DNA from: Branchiostoma lanceolatum
Lineage: Eukaryota; Chordata; Leptocardii; Amphioxiformes; Branchiostomatidae
DNA length: 64,000 nucleotides
NCBI RefSeq assembly: GCF_035083965.1
Contig: NC_089732.1
Location: forward strand, 4,541,383-4,605,382
Direction: 5' to 3'
Below are positions 1 to 10,474 of the stretch, piece by piece. Each line of letters begins with the position of its first letter. Position 1 is the stretch's first letter. A program made the translations under genes and the position numbers. The notes beneath the pieces are model-generated. The model did not search any database and had not been told where the DNA came from. It saw nothing but the letters and a program-made list of their open reading frames with translations.

Positions 1-425
1 AAAAAATATAGGAGAAAGGATTGCACCAGGACTCCTAACAGCAATAGATTTTTTCAGTTTGACAGAAAAACCTTCATGCCAAGCCCCGTACATAAAACAA
101 ATGTTGGGGGTCTGGGTGCATGCTATCCTGTGAAAACTCCTGTTTGAAATGCTGTTTCCCACATTTATAAGGGGCAAATTTCAATTGTCTTCATCTTTAA
201 AATTTTGTGGCACTGTTCACTACCTGATGAAAATGTTGAGAAGTTTTGATTTTGTCTGTCAAGGGGGACAGAATAGTTGAAATATTTGTCTCAAGGATCA
301 AAATTCTGTCTAACGACTAACAAATGTTTTAGATAGGGAGAAAACATTGCAGAAATCAGTGACATTTGTCTACATGTTTGAAAACACAATATAAAGCAGT
401 ACAAATGTTGTTCAACACGGTTTAC

Positions 426-3400
426 CTGTACTTCTTTCCTCATCCGTGTAGGTCCGTGCCCACCACCCATGCCTCCCATAGGTCCGACTCCAAAGCCTCC
501 GAAGGGATCGTCGTCCACTTCCATCGGATCAAACCCATCGTGGCCTCTCCCTCCGGAACTGTTGGACACAAAGGAGAATGAGGTTGTTAGGGGGGCTTAT
601 CAGCGACACAGACATTATTAAGGAATGAAAACAGGAAATAAATATTGCACAAAAATGGCATAAAGAGAGCTGAATGATGACCTAAAAAGAACTTAATATT
701 GACCTAAAAAGAACTGAATAATAACCTAAAAAGTATTGAATGATAACCTAAAAAGTACTGAATATTGACCTAAAAAGTACTGAATAATAACCTAAAAAGT
801 ATTGAATAATAACCTAAAAAGTACTGAATGATAACCTAAAAAGTACTGAATAAAGGTTTCACTGAAAAACATAGATGCAGCAACATCACAAAGTACCACT
901 GGAAGAGACCGTGCGTCATGTGAGGAAAGACAAACAAACAGTCCTGATGACAACAATGGGCAAAGCAAAGTTTAGAACTTGAAGGTCTTGGGTTCGAATC
1001 CCGGCTGTTGTTTCTCACCACCCAAAAAAGCATGCTTATGGAAAGTGTTACAGTCCTTGACTGTGGTCAGCTGTTTGCTGTGTACTTGTCAAACATTGTT
1101 TGGGAAATTGCCCAAGTACACCACAATAAACCTGTGTACAGTACAGCATACACAGGATCTTCTTGTTTTAAACAGCTCAGAGAAATAGCAAGGCTCGATA
1201 TACCCATCTGCAATTTGCAGATTCATAATATTTTCAAGATTGAAGTTAAGAATAGATATCAGACAACTAGCAATTTTGCAGCTTAAACAATATAGGATCA
1301 AAATCATTAATCAAATACTAATGCAGGAAACAGATACTGAGCTTTGAATAGCTTTCCCTTGAGCTAATATGCAGAATAAACGCACCATTCTCCACTTCCA
1401 AATATTTTGTTCCCAGTTGGTGCTAGTAGTAGCATATCCCATCATACATGTGCATGTACACAACAGTACTAACACAACACACACATCAACCAGTACAGGA
1501 CAGGAGTAAGGGGAATGGTTGCACCTTTGAAATCCCCCAAAAGGGTGCATGTGTTGCATGTGTTGCATGTGCTGTTGTCTGCCAAAGGGGTCTGCTGATG
1601 AACTGCTTGAAGGAAAACATTGCAGCATTACTCTATCTACAGCCCTCAATATACTTACAATCCCAACATTACACTTCACAACTTTTAGGATGCTACAGGT
1701 CTTTAATCACAACCATTTTTTTGCACCCACCAAGGTTTCGATGTAGATGCGAAAAATCAATTTGGCTATGATTTACCAACCTATTCATTATTGGGGTGTA
1801 TTTTCACGTAATGTAACACTAACAGAAGACTTTTTGCTTGGTTTCAAAACAAAACACTACATCATCAAGACTCATTTGCTGTTAAAAGTTAACAGCATTA
1901 TCGTCACAGCAAATGGACATCACATTTTGGGCTTTGGGAATATTGTATTGGTTTATGAAAGGCTTATTTTTGAGCCCAAACAGAACAGAGGTACAAATTC
2001 AACGATGATGCGTTTTGAGGACTGGTATAGTACGTTCCTGTCCAACCCACGTTTACACAAGCGTGGATGTTTACATTTCTGCACCACATGCAACACAGCT
2101 CTGCCCACTGTGGTCAAACACTGCCACTGACAGGTCAACATTTCTGTCACTTCAAGCCATTCACAGGTAGCTAGCTTGCTTACTTTGTCATGAGAAATCC
2201 GGTCATGACTTTGTTGGCATTCTAATACCACATACAGTTTTGTTCAGTCTTAGCCATCATCCTCAAAATCAAAATGAGCATTATAAACAAGACCATAGGC
2301 TGCAAGAAGAAAGCCGAGTCAACGCTTTATTTTGGCCTAATTACGATACAGCCTTAAACAGCCAGTGAAGCCTATCTATGGTCATTCGCAGTGAGTAATC
2401 AAGCTCTAAATAAGCTGCTATTTTCTGTCCACTGTGTTCAGAAAGGACAAAATGCCTCTGATTCAGAGTCTGAATAAAACTCTTCCATCTGATGTGCTCA
2501 CCACTGACATAGTTCTTCTGCTAAACATGACCGCAGCACAGGAAACAACAACCACAGACAAGCCCCAGTGAGTAAAGCGGGAAAAATCCACATGGTGCAA
2601 CAGCCGACCAATTTTTTGTGTTGTAACTGCTGATTGGTTGGTTCATGTCACATGACAGAACAGTTGTAAACAGAACAGCCATTCCTGCATCAACTTATCA
2701 CGACAAGGTACCAAAAAAAAAAAGTAATCAATGAGCAACGAACTGCCATTCTCGCACAACCATCCATTGTAGAGGCAGCAGTACTCCCTCCGAACAGATG
2801 TTGCGGTAAAAAAATTGTGAAGTTTACCAACCAGCCAAACCGTAAGAAAACTTCACAATGTTCCACCCCAACATCTGCTTCGAGATTTAGAGTCAGTGTG
2901 AATATACATACCTGAAGAACATGCGTTGGGAGCCACCATTGCTCATGAAGGAGAATGCCTCGAAGGGGTTCGACGTTCCGAAGAACCTCTGGAACGTTTC
3001 GTTGGGGTCGCCGTGGAAGGTGTACGACGTGTAACCGCCCGGACCGCCGCTGCCGCCGCCACCGGGGCCACCGCCGCCGCCGCCCTTCAAACCCTCCTCT
3101 CCTGCGGAATAAACACACAGATCAGGGTCAAGGTCATGTTGATTGCTAATACTCATCCCCTTTTGACTAAATGCTGCGACCATGCTGCAACTGCTGAGCA
3201 ACCAAAGATTTGACCAAGGAGGTTGAAATAATCTTACTTTAACCTCCTTGATTTGATGGATCGGTCAACACATTGATTTGACGGATTGCTAAATGTATAG
3301 ATTGTGAACAAATCTTTTCATGTTTTGTATGTTTTGTTGCCTTTTAAATCATACTTTTACATCGTTTATCATATTCCTATATCTATAAAATCAAGAGTCA

Positions 3401-4367
3401 CACAACTCCAATTTTGGTTGCTGTAAACTCGCTCAGCGATTGAGCTGTGCAGGTATTTGAATTTTTCAGATGTGTATCTGAATTAAGGTTCAAGCCTTAA
3501 TTGGACTACCAAGTGTAGATCTTTAATATCAAAGATTCTGACAGATTTCTTAGTTTGGATTTATGACCTCTTTAAAAATATTTGCATTTTTGAGTGTTAC
3601 AGGAAATATTATATGAATAAGTTGTTCTTTTTGTAGCATGAGTCTTAATTTTGATGTATTGATGTCAATCAATTTCGTCAACTGTGTGTGCTAGACTCCA
3701 ATAGCCTTCATTGTTAAATGACTCTGTAGCTAAACCAAACTACATATTTAATATCCAAAAAATTATAGGAAACGGATCTCGGACATGGCAACATCACACC
3801 CTTGGTGAATCAGCTGTAACCTCAGGGTGTTTAAATTTGCGGTCCGTTTTAGAAACATTTGCATTAGTGGGCGGGGCCGACGAATTGTGGAGTACGTTCT
3901 AGCAATTTCTAGCAACTTCAGGAAGTAAACTAAAACGAGCAATATAGAACACTTTTGGACAGGACTTTGCATACAATTTCTTTTCATAAAAGCGCAAATG
4001 CCACTGTCAAACATCTAGAAGACCATATTAAGTAAAAGTATCCGTTAAACGTTATTGACATCAACTTTAATAGACCTGGTCGTGGTCTGACTACGTTTCT
4101 TCGACCTGTTTTCGTGGACCAACCTGACATTTTGAGAAGACAAAAATAAAGACATTATAACTCACCATACTGATCATATATCTCTCTCTTCTTCGGGTCG
4201 CTCAAGACTTCATAAGCCTCCGCTATCTCCTTGAATTTTTCCTCGGCGCCCGCAGATTTGTTTTTATCGGGGTGGTATTTCAGCGCCATTTTTCTGTACG
4301 ACTTCTTGATCTGTTCTTCGTTCGCGTCTCTGGAAATGCCCAGCACCTTGTAGTAGTCCTTCCCCAT
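426..4367 (-). CDS. DNAJB5: DnaJ homologue subfamily B (DNAJB5/DNAJB4-like), 5' part; 3' exons outside the window
   Basis: Class II (type B) Hsp40 co-chaperone that stimulates Hsp70 ATPase and delivers clients in the cytosol/nucleus. Three exons read on the minus strand: 4166-4367 (ATG), 2912-3101 and 426-558. Phases 1, 2 and 0 fit exactly and all have GT-AG borders. Exon 1 is a complete J-domain with the catalytic HPD tripeptide at residues 32-34. Exon 2 continues with YGEEGLKGG, a Gly-rich linker and [15 protein letters not shown], the G/F region typical of DNAJB1/4/5. Exon 3 encodes [16 protein letters not shown], closest from memory to DNAJB5. The C-terminal client-binding beta-sandwich domains are missing because the gene continues leftward past position 1. 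A perfect heat-shock element lies about 340 bp upstream of the ATG. Family assignment is very secure; B5 versus B4 is a judgement from memory. Confidence 0.9.
681..857. repeat. 22-bp tandem repeat (about 8 copies) in a DNAJB intron
   Basis: AT-rich unit of about 22 bp with core aacctaaaaagtactgaat, repeated head to tail with minor variation (gacc/aacc, agtact/agtatt). Lies within the intron between exons 2 and 3. Confidence 0.85.
955..1135 (+). mobile_element. tRNA-derived SINE-like copy
   Basis: Contains a polymerase III B-box-like word (gggttcgaatcccgg, about 990-1004). The tail shares order and wording with the reverse-strand copy at 7735-8000 (cttgtc...gggaaatt...ccc...gtac...aacctgt). 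The acceptor-stem fold of a functional tRNA was not found, so this is called a SINE rather than a tRNA gene. Confidence 0.5.
1525..1591 (-). other. Candidate alternative (mutually exclusive) G/F-type exon of the DNAJB gene
   Basis: A 67-nt segment in the intron between DNAJB exons 2 and 3, bounded by a CAG acceptor with an upstream pyrimidine-rich stretch and by a GTGCAA donor. It would be entered in phase 1 and left in phase 2, exactly as the 190-nt exon 2 is. It could therefore replace exon 2 but could not be added after it without breaking frame. In that frame it reads [20 protein letters not shown], a G/F-like linker. The donor is weak and no transcript evidence is available, so this is a candidate only. 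Confidence 0.3.
3238..3440. repeat. Non-autonomous element, copy A of the 9107-9295 family
   Basis: Shares a long stretch of similarity with 9107-9295: gatttgacggattgct, then a Gly/Thr-rich run, tcatacttttac, catattcc, aaatcaag and ttttggttgctgta. Intronic in the DNAJB gene. Confidence 0.6.
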
Positions 4368-4702
4368 GGTGGAATCAGTCTTACTTCTCAGCGATCAGAA
4401 GCAGAGATTTTCTCGTGACACCACTGAAGATAATCCTCCTCTAATCCTTGTATGTTCGCTGGATCGATAGTTAAGGGCACCGTACGTCAAACCCTGGTTA
4501 CCCGCGAAATTCTCACAACAAAACCGATTCCTTCGCGTCGAAAGCCGCTAGAAGGGTCCCTAGAGTTCGTAGGAAAGTCCTGAGTTCGTCTCGCCCTCTG
4601 CAGGCGTGTAATTTGCCTGAAATACTGTCTGAATATGTCGGAAAATGTATCACCGACCTTTATCCAGCAGTGGGAAGTGACGTATTGGGGAGAGAATCAC
4701 CT

Positions 4703-4727
4703 GGAAGTTTCCGGAAGTTTCTAGAAC
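4703..4727. promoter_or_regulatory. Heat-shock element, five perfect alternating nGAAn/nTTCn units
   Basis: Reads gGAAg tTTCc gGAAg tTTCt aGAAc without a mismatch, the binding site of HSF trimers. It lies about 340 bp upstream of the DNAJB ATG (minus strand). Class II J-proteins are classical HSF targets, so it probably drives stress induction of that gene. Further imperfect GAA/TTC units occur at about 4551-4575. Confidence 0.85.
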
Positions 4728-5757
4728 GTACGTCACATCCGGTTAGATCTCGTTCTCAGGTACTCTTCTGGTATTCCCCCAATTTCCCCGTTGTTAAAAT
4801 ATCATAGGTTCACAAAGTAACTACATGTATCAAAAAAGTGTAAAGTAGCCACATTTATGAAGGTTGAATTTGAATATGATCGTAAGATATTTGAGGGGTT
4901 CTGATAGAAACTTATGGAACATCTCGTTCCCGGGTTTCCCGTTTGTTGTCACTGGTGCAGCGACACCCGCCGACAACGCCCATTATTACAACTACCGTAC
5001 CCAGATCCGAACCAAGGATTTCGTTACTAAGATGCTTTATTTCGCTTTCTATTGTCTAAACGTTTGTCTGCTTGTTAATTCTAAGCAATGATTTTCGGAC
5101 AGGAGAATACATGTATGATCATTGACTCAGCTACTGAAGGGATAGAATTAACAAGACAACAACACAAGAAATAAACTTTTTCAAAACTCGTATAAATCCT
5201 GTCACCTGGGTTTATTATTTCGAACCAATTTCTGATACAAAACATTATCCACTCGTCAACCATACACAAAAGGTACGTGATATAAAGCCACACAAAATAC
5301 GTTTGCGTAACAAAACAAACACTTGCCTACTTAATCATAGTTTTCTTTAACAAAGTGACTGATAGATTCTAAATTCCGTTGAAGACTAAACAGCGGATGC
5401 ATCTAGATACAATCAAAATACGAGACCACCATCGGATTGAGGAAATACATAGAAAATAGAACATATGCACACAAAAATAAAACATCAAGAAACTAGAGAT
5501 GATCTACGAAAAGCTTGTTCGATTGACTCTGCAGCTTGGTCTTTGACTTACTTCAATTTCAACGTTAAAAAACATGAAAAACATATTGACGTTACAGTTT
5601 TCACAGATATGGCGATTTGCTTTGTTTTTCTCAGCCTAAAGTTACATTTAACGTTATCGTGGCCCTCCTTAAGCTTAAGATACAATCTTCACAACTAGAC
5701 CCAGAGCAACGGCCATGATAACTTTTAAAGCCTGGTCTGCTTCATGATGTCCGTGCT
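4728..5757. other. Intergenic / 3' UTR of the C1q gene
   Basis: No coding exon is recognisable. The right part probably holds the 3' UTR of the minus-strand C1q gene; a reverse-strand AATAAA lies near 5208-5213. Nothing else could be supported. Confidence 0.4.
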
Positions 5758-8493
5758 CTATGCGTAAGGGTTGTCCGGGAAGAGCAGGAACCCGGAGAAG
5801 CCCACGTACTTGCCGAACACGGTGGAGAAGGCGATGGCGTTGTCACTGATCATCAGGTACACCTGCGGGATTGTGGGTAAAGAAGAGCATTGTGGGTAAT
5901 GCAGGGAAGCAGCTGGCGTCGCAGAATACGTAGATCGATTATTGATATATGTGGTCAATTCCTTTGGAAGCTGATAAGTACTATCAGTCGTAAATTTTGA
6001 CTGGTTGCTTGTTAGGTTGATCGATCGGTTGGCTGGTTACCTAGCTAGTTAATTATTCTAATAGTTAGTTAATTACTTAGTGATCATGAGTATCACCAAC
6101 AGCAACATGTATTGTAAATATGTAACAGGACCTCTCCTTGGTGCTGAAGTGATATCAAAAACAATATGTGAGTGAGTGAGTGAGTGAGTGAGCGAGCGAG
6201 CGAGCGAGCGAGTGAGTGAGTGAGTGAGTGAGTGAGTGAGTGAGTGAGTGAGTGAGTGAGTGAGTGAGAGACAGTGAGAGACAGTGAGAGACAGTGAGAG
6301 GCAGTGATCATGAGTGATTTGACTCAATCAGTCATTCACTCGTTCACTCACATGCACATACATCGTTGCAACGCAAAAAGCCGCTATGCCCGTACCTGGT
6401 CCCGTTCGAAGAGATGTAGGATGAGGTTGTTGGAGGCGTTGCCCGGGCTCGGGTTGGGGTTCTGCGGGTCCAAGTTGTCCTCGTACACTCCGGCCATCTC
6501 CTCTCCGTTCTTCCACAGACCCAGGTACATCAGGTACTGTGCCGAGCGCTTCTGCCCGCGGAAGGAGAAGAAGTACGTGCCTAGAAAAATAACGGAACGG
6601 AAAGAACAATGAAATTATCAAATATTTGTCCTTCTTCGCTATTCAGTCAAGCGGTTACAACACTGTAGTGTAGACCTGCTTTCAGCTCGATGACATTAGC
6701 ACTCATATAGTAATTGTTCATGCAAAATATAATCTGGCTGCTTGTAGGTTTTATACTCTTTGTAACTTTATAAACTGTTATCTGCTGAAATTCAAGTATG
6801 CACTATATATTTCTTCTGCGCTTGAACACATTGTCTATGCCAAGTGTCTCTTGGGGAAATCAGTGAAAAATAGTTTTTGTACGAAGTTTTGTTTGCACTC
6901 ACCACTGACAGGAGCGGTGAATAGTCCCGTCTCCATGTCGAACGCTCCTCCGGCGTTGCTGAACATGAAGTCGAACGGCAGGATAGTGTCGTTCGGCAGA
7001 GGGCCGATAGGCGTCGTCCGTGCAACGGAGAAGGCCACCCTGTGGGTGGGCGGGGTCGGCTGCGGAGGGTAGGGGTCGACTCCTAGCCGCCTTGCTTGTC
7101 TCCCTTCGTTCATCTCCATTCTACCTGTAAAAGAAAGTTGCTTTACGTTAATAATCGTAACCATGTTGTAGACACGCCTTGAATAGACCAACCATTTTTG
7201 CAGTCAAAGACCACCCAGGGGACCGATAACTGAATCTGGTTTACGTGGACAGGTAGTAACTATACTATAGACAGGATTCTTAATTTGATGCCTGTGTCAA
7301 TGGGAAAGATTGTTGAGGGGACCACCGAAAAGTGGTCACATAGGTCAGTCGGCCCTTATGTAGAGGTGATCGCTTGTACAGGTTTGACTGTATGTCTTTT
7401 AATCATTTACATACAGCTACTTCTAAAACAGACAATTGTTAAGAGGCGATCCTAGCTCTAGGGTGGCTGTATGAAATTTAGGATATGAAGTTCACGGAAA
7501 ATAAACTGAGAGTTTTTTTTTGTTGAAATGCACCGGGGGAGAAAGAGAGACGAAAAACTGCAGATGGTCAAAGACTAAATTCGTACACATCGCGCATGAA
7601 CAAGTGACCTGGAAATAATTGAGCCGACGCTTAGCCCTAATTACATGTAATATATAACTGTCACACAGTCCACGAGCTTGCGCCGTACAGTATCTGTTAG
7701 AATTCGAACCAGTTTAGCTCAAATGAACTCAATGAACAGAAGAGCTAATCTTCCACTGGTCGTGACAGAAAGACAGATGCTATATACAGTATTTACAGGT
7801 TCATTGTACCGGGGAAATTCCCCTATCTCTTTTTTTCGACAAGCACAATGAACAGTGGACCACGGCTTAACGTCCCTTCTTAAGGACTGCGACCTTTTTC
7901 GGTAGCGTGCTTGTCGGGTGAGCGACACAGCCGGGATCGAACCCGGGGCTTCTAGTTCCAGAGGCAAGATCGCTAACCACTGGACTACGCACGCTACGTG
8001 TTGATCGCCGGAAGGTCGCCGAATCTAAAATTCGCCAGAGACTTTCCGCGATAATCTACACCATCACATTGAACGGGGCTCGAGTAACCTACGAACATCA
8101 GCCGACCTCTAAAGATCAAGCGATGATCGAGGCAAAAACCGGGAGCATTACTGCCGGAAATATCATTCAGAGCTCGCAGACTTGTCGGACGAGCGATTTT
8201 CCTACTTCGTGATATAGACGACAGGGACTTTACGCACGTGCACAGTCTGTCCTTCCGTCATTCATTCCCTTATTAGAACGCCATGCAAGAAAAAGAAATA
8301 AGACATTTGCAATGTGGAAAATTACACCTCAACATCACTTACTGTCGTATGTTAGTCGGCTGTCTCTGTTCGATCCTTCGTCGCACACCCACCGACACTT
8401 CGGCGCCGCGCTCGCACGTGTCACACGAAGCCCGAGACTTCCCACGATAGCTAGTACCCCGAGAACCGCCAAACGTAGACGTAAAAACTCCAT
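5758..8493 (-). CDS. Secreted C1q-domain protein, cerebellin/C1QL-like
   Basis: Four exons on the minus strand: 8343-8493, 6903-7124, 6396-6580 and 5758-5862 (stop TAG). They give 220 aa with all phases matching. The chosen ATG (8493) opens a signal peptide (MEFLRLRLAVLGVLAIVGSL); an in-frame Met 32 codons upstream would bury it. Just after the signal peptide is a C-x3-C motif (Cys33, Cys37; KCRWVCD) like the N-terminal oligomerising cysteines of cerebellins and C1QL proteins. Residues about 79-220 form one C1q/TNF-like domain: VAFSVART at the start, GLFTAPVSGTYFFSF in the middle, and FSGFLLFPDNPYA at the end. No collagen repeat is present, favouring a cerebellin-type protein. Family members form secreted trimers/hexamers that act as ligands at synapses or cell surfaces. 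The exact orthologue is uncertain because amphioxus-type genomes have many C1q genes. Confidence 0.88.
6167..6306. repeat. (TGAG)n microsatellite with GAGC and GAGAGACAGT variants
   Basis: About 100 bp of pure TGAG/GAGC repeats followed by four gagacagtga units, within the last intron of the C1q gene. Similar tracts occur at 54070-54152 and 54805-54913. Confidence 0.95.
7200..7393 (+). repeat. Interspersed repeat ending in caggtttgactgta (copy 1 of 3)
   Basis: Shares ctgtgtcaatggg..., gtggtcaca, ccttatgtagaggtg and a terminal caggtttgactgta with copies at 15733-15910 and 31968-32138. Located in intron 1 of the C1q gene. No coding capacity is visible. Confidence 0.6.
7735..8000 (-). mobile_element. 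tRNA-derived SINE-like copy
   Basis: On the reverse strand the element begins with an A-box-like segment (tagtccagtggttagcga), followed by a B box (gggttcgatcccggc). Its tail is similar to the copy at 955-1135. It lies in intron 1 of the C1q gene. No functional tRNA cloverleaf could be built. Confidence 0.6.
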
Positions 8494-8959
8494 GTTTAAC
8501 CACAAAAGTGTCGGGTTCAGACAGCGTCTTTGCGCACACGTAGTGTCTACTGGATTTCTGGAGGAGTGGGGCGAAAAAGGTGAATCCACGGCTTTTATGT
8601 GTGTCAGTGTCAGTGATGGAGTGTCTTGTCACATGACTGTCCCGCCCGACGGGGCGCATCGAGAACACACCACGAGACGTTCCCGTGCTTTCGATTTAAT
8701 TACTACTTTCTTTGTTCGCTTAAAGAATGTGACCTACTTGTGAGTCCGCGCCGTGGGCCATATAGGGTCAGCTCTGTGGTACATGATTCACCTCAAACTG
8801 TGTAAGAAATGATACAGTTCATTGACCGACCACCTGCGGTCGTACAGTGGGACCGAAGTTAGTCCAAGGTTTCTTCTCGGTCGTAAAGCTGTCATGGCTG
8901 TGTTACACAACTGTAACAGTGGGGGTTCAAGCGCCTCTAACTGGTCGCGACCTTTTAGG

Positions 8960-9085
8960 CAGGTGGTTAAGGCGTGCGTGCCTGTGATCTGGGCTGCCGG
9001 TTTCGGCGTGAGTTCGAATCTCGGTTGGGATCACTTGTTTCTACTCGCTCCTTTGATTTTTTTTGTTACACAACTTACACCCCAT
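8960..9085 (+). mobile_element. tRNA-derived SINE-like fragment, second family
   Basis: Contains an A-box-like ggtggttaaggcgtg and a B-box-like gagttcgaatctcgg, followed by a non-tRNA tail rich in T. Lies between the divergent C1q and SLC15 genes. Confidence 0.5.
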
Positions 9086-9106
9086 TTCCGTGGCCACTAG
9101 AGGCTG

Positions 9107-9295
9107 CGACCTCACTGAGCGACCAACGATTTGACGGATTGCTCAACGAATTTCAGAGATAAAGCACGCATCGCTTATACGTTTTGTGTGTTTAGTTGTC
9201 TTTTAAGTCATACTTTTATAAATTACATCATATTCCAATGATGAAATCAAGGGTCAGACAAATCTAATTTTGGTCGCTGTACGGTCGCTCGGCAA
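9107..9295. mobile_element. MITE with terminal inverted repeats
   Basis: The left end gcgacctcactgagcgacca pairs with the right end ttggtcgctgtacggtcgc. The internal part matches 3238-3440. About 190 bp, no ORF; a non-autonomous DNA transposon by structure. Confidence 0.6.
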
Positions 9296-9299
9296 TAGT

Positions 9300-10474
9300 T
9301 GTCTGGTGGAAAGCCAGGCCCTGCAGACCAATCTGCTTCTCATGAAGGTTCAAACTAACGTTTGGATTCAGAGATAAAGATGGTTGGAGAGCCGAAACTC
9401 CTTTTTTGCAGAAACGCACAGGTATTTTTACAGGTGGTTGACTGACTACATTGTAACTGTTGTTCACTCAGGGGTCGCCGTCCAGTGGAGAGTTTTGACA
9501 CCCCATTCTCGCTCTTACAAAACTACCAACTGTACGATACAATAACAAGGTTTCATTTCAGATAAATGTTCTGTTCATTTTTCATTGAGTGGCTTTTGAC
9601 GGCGCTCAGTACATAAACAATTGAGAGTGAAATAGCTAGTATTGCACGTAGTAATTATGCATGAGCAACGAAAAACGTCCAATATTCTACAGGTAGGCTT
9701 GGAGTAATTTCTCGGTTTCGGCTTTTTTTGCACCTTTTTAATCGTAAATAATCTAAGGCTACAGATTGGAAAACGAAAACGCGTCTTTTTAACTGTTAAC
9801 ACTAATCTGTTAAGCGATGCAGAAGAGGCCATCGGGTCTCTTCTGAAGCAAATATAACACGAGTGGACGCTGATTGTACAAGTGGCTCATCACGCCCCCA
9901 TTCACACAATAGTCTCTCTCAGGCCCAAGGACGTCAAGCCCATCATGTGACCTACATGTGAGAGAAAATGGGAGGAGCCATTCCGACAAAGGGTAGTCTT
10001 TTTGGTACATTCTATCTGCTACGACAATGTTTTCTATGCAAATATTGTCTTGCACCTACCACGTGACAAGAACAAATGCTAACTTCAAAAGTTATGAAGA
10101 TTAGACAAAAGCACAGACTACATAGACGTATCTTGCAATTACATCCTGAATTTTCAAGTCCTCATTAACACACTTATCAGGCCTAGTGGGCGGCCACTTT
10201 GCTTCGACTATGACAGGCTAATTTAGCGTGGCCAGTATCAATTACAGTTATCCAGATCTTATTCAACTGCTGTCTGATTCTGTGATCTTGTGCCACCTTA
10301 CAATGAGGATAAAGACTCCTTGCACTAGGCTTACAAGATTTTCGAGACCAACCGTCATATAGACGCTGCACGAGTCGCTGCTAGGAATGAAAGTAAGTTC
10401 TATGTAACATCGAAACATCGCGACGTTGAAAGACCGTAGACTCGAGACGATCCAGAAGACGCTCTCAAGACAAA
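9300..10474. other. Intergenic region upstream of the SLC15 gene
   Basis: No coding exon recognised on either strand. The last 100 bases presumably contain the SLC15 transcription start; no TATA box was identified. Confidence 0.4.

Noticed and set aside
2690-3118. 142-codon minus-strand Arg/Gly-rich frame
   Set aside because: Out-of-frame reading of DNAJB exon 2; the correct frame has the J-protein G/F region.
8312-8743. 143-codon plus-strand open frame
   Set aside because: Antisense to the C1q signal-peptide exon and its promoter; no domain, no splice partner, Arg-rich shadow composition.
955-9085. Functional tRNA genes at the B-box words (about 990, 7935, 9010)
   Set aside because: No complete cloverleaf or terminator; sequence continues into shared non-tRNA tails, as in SINEs.
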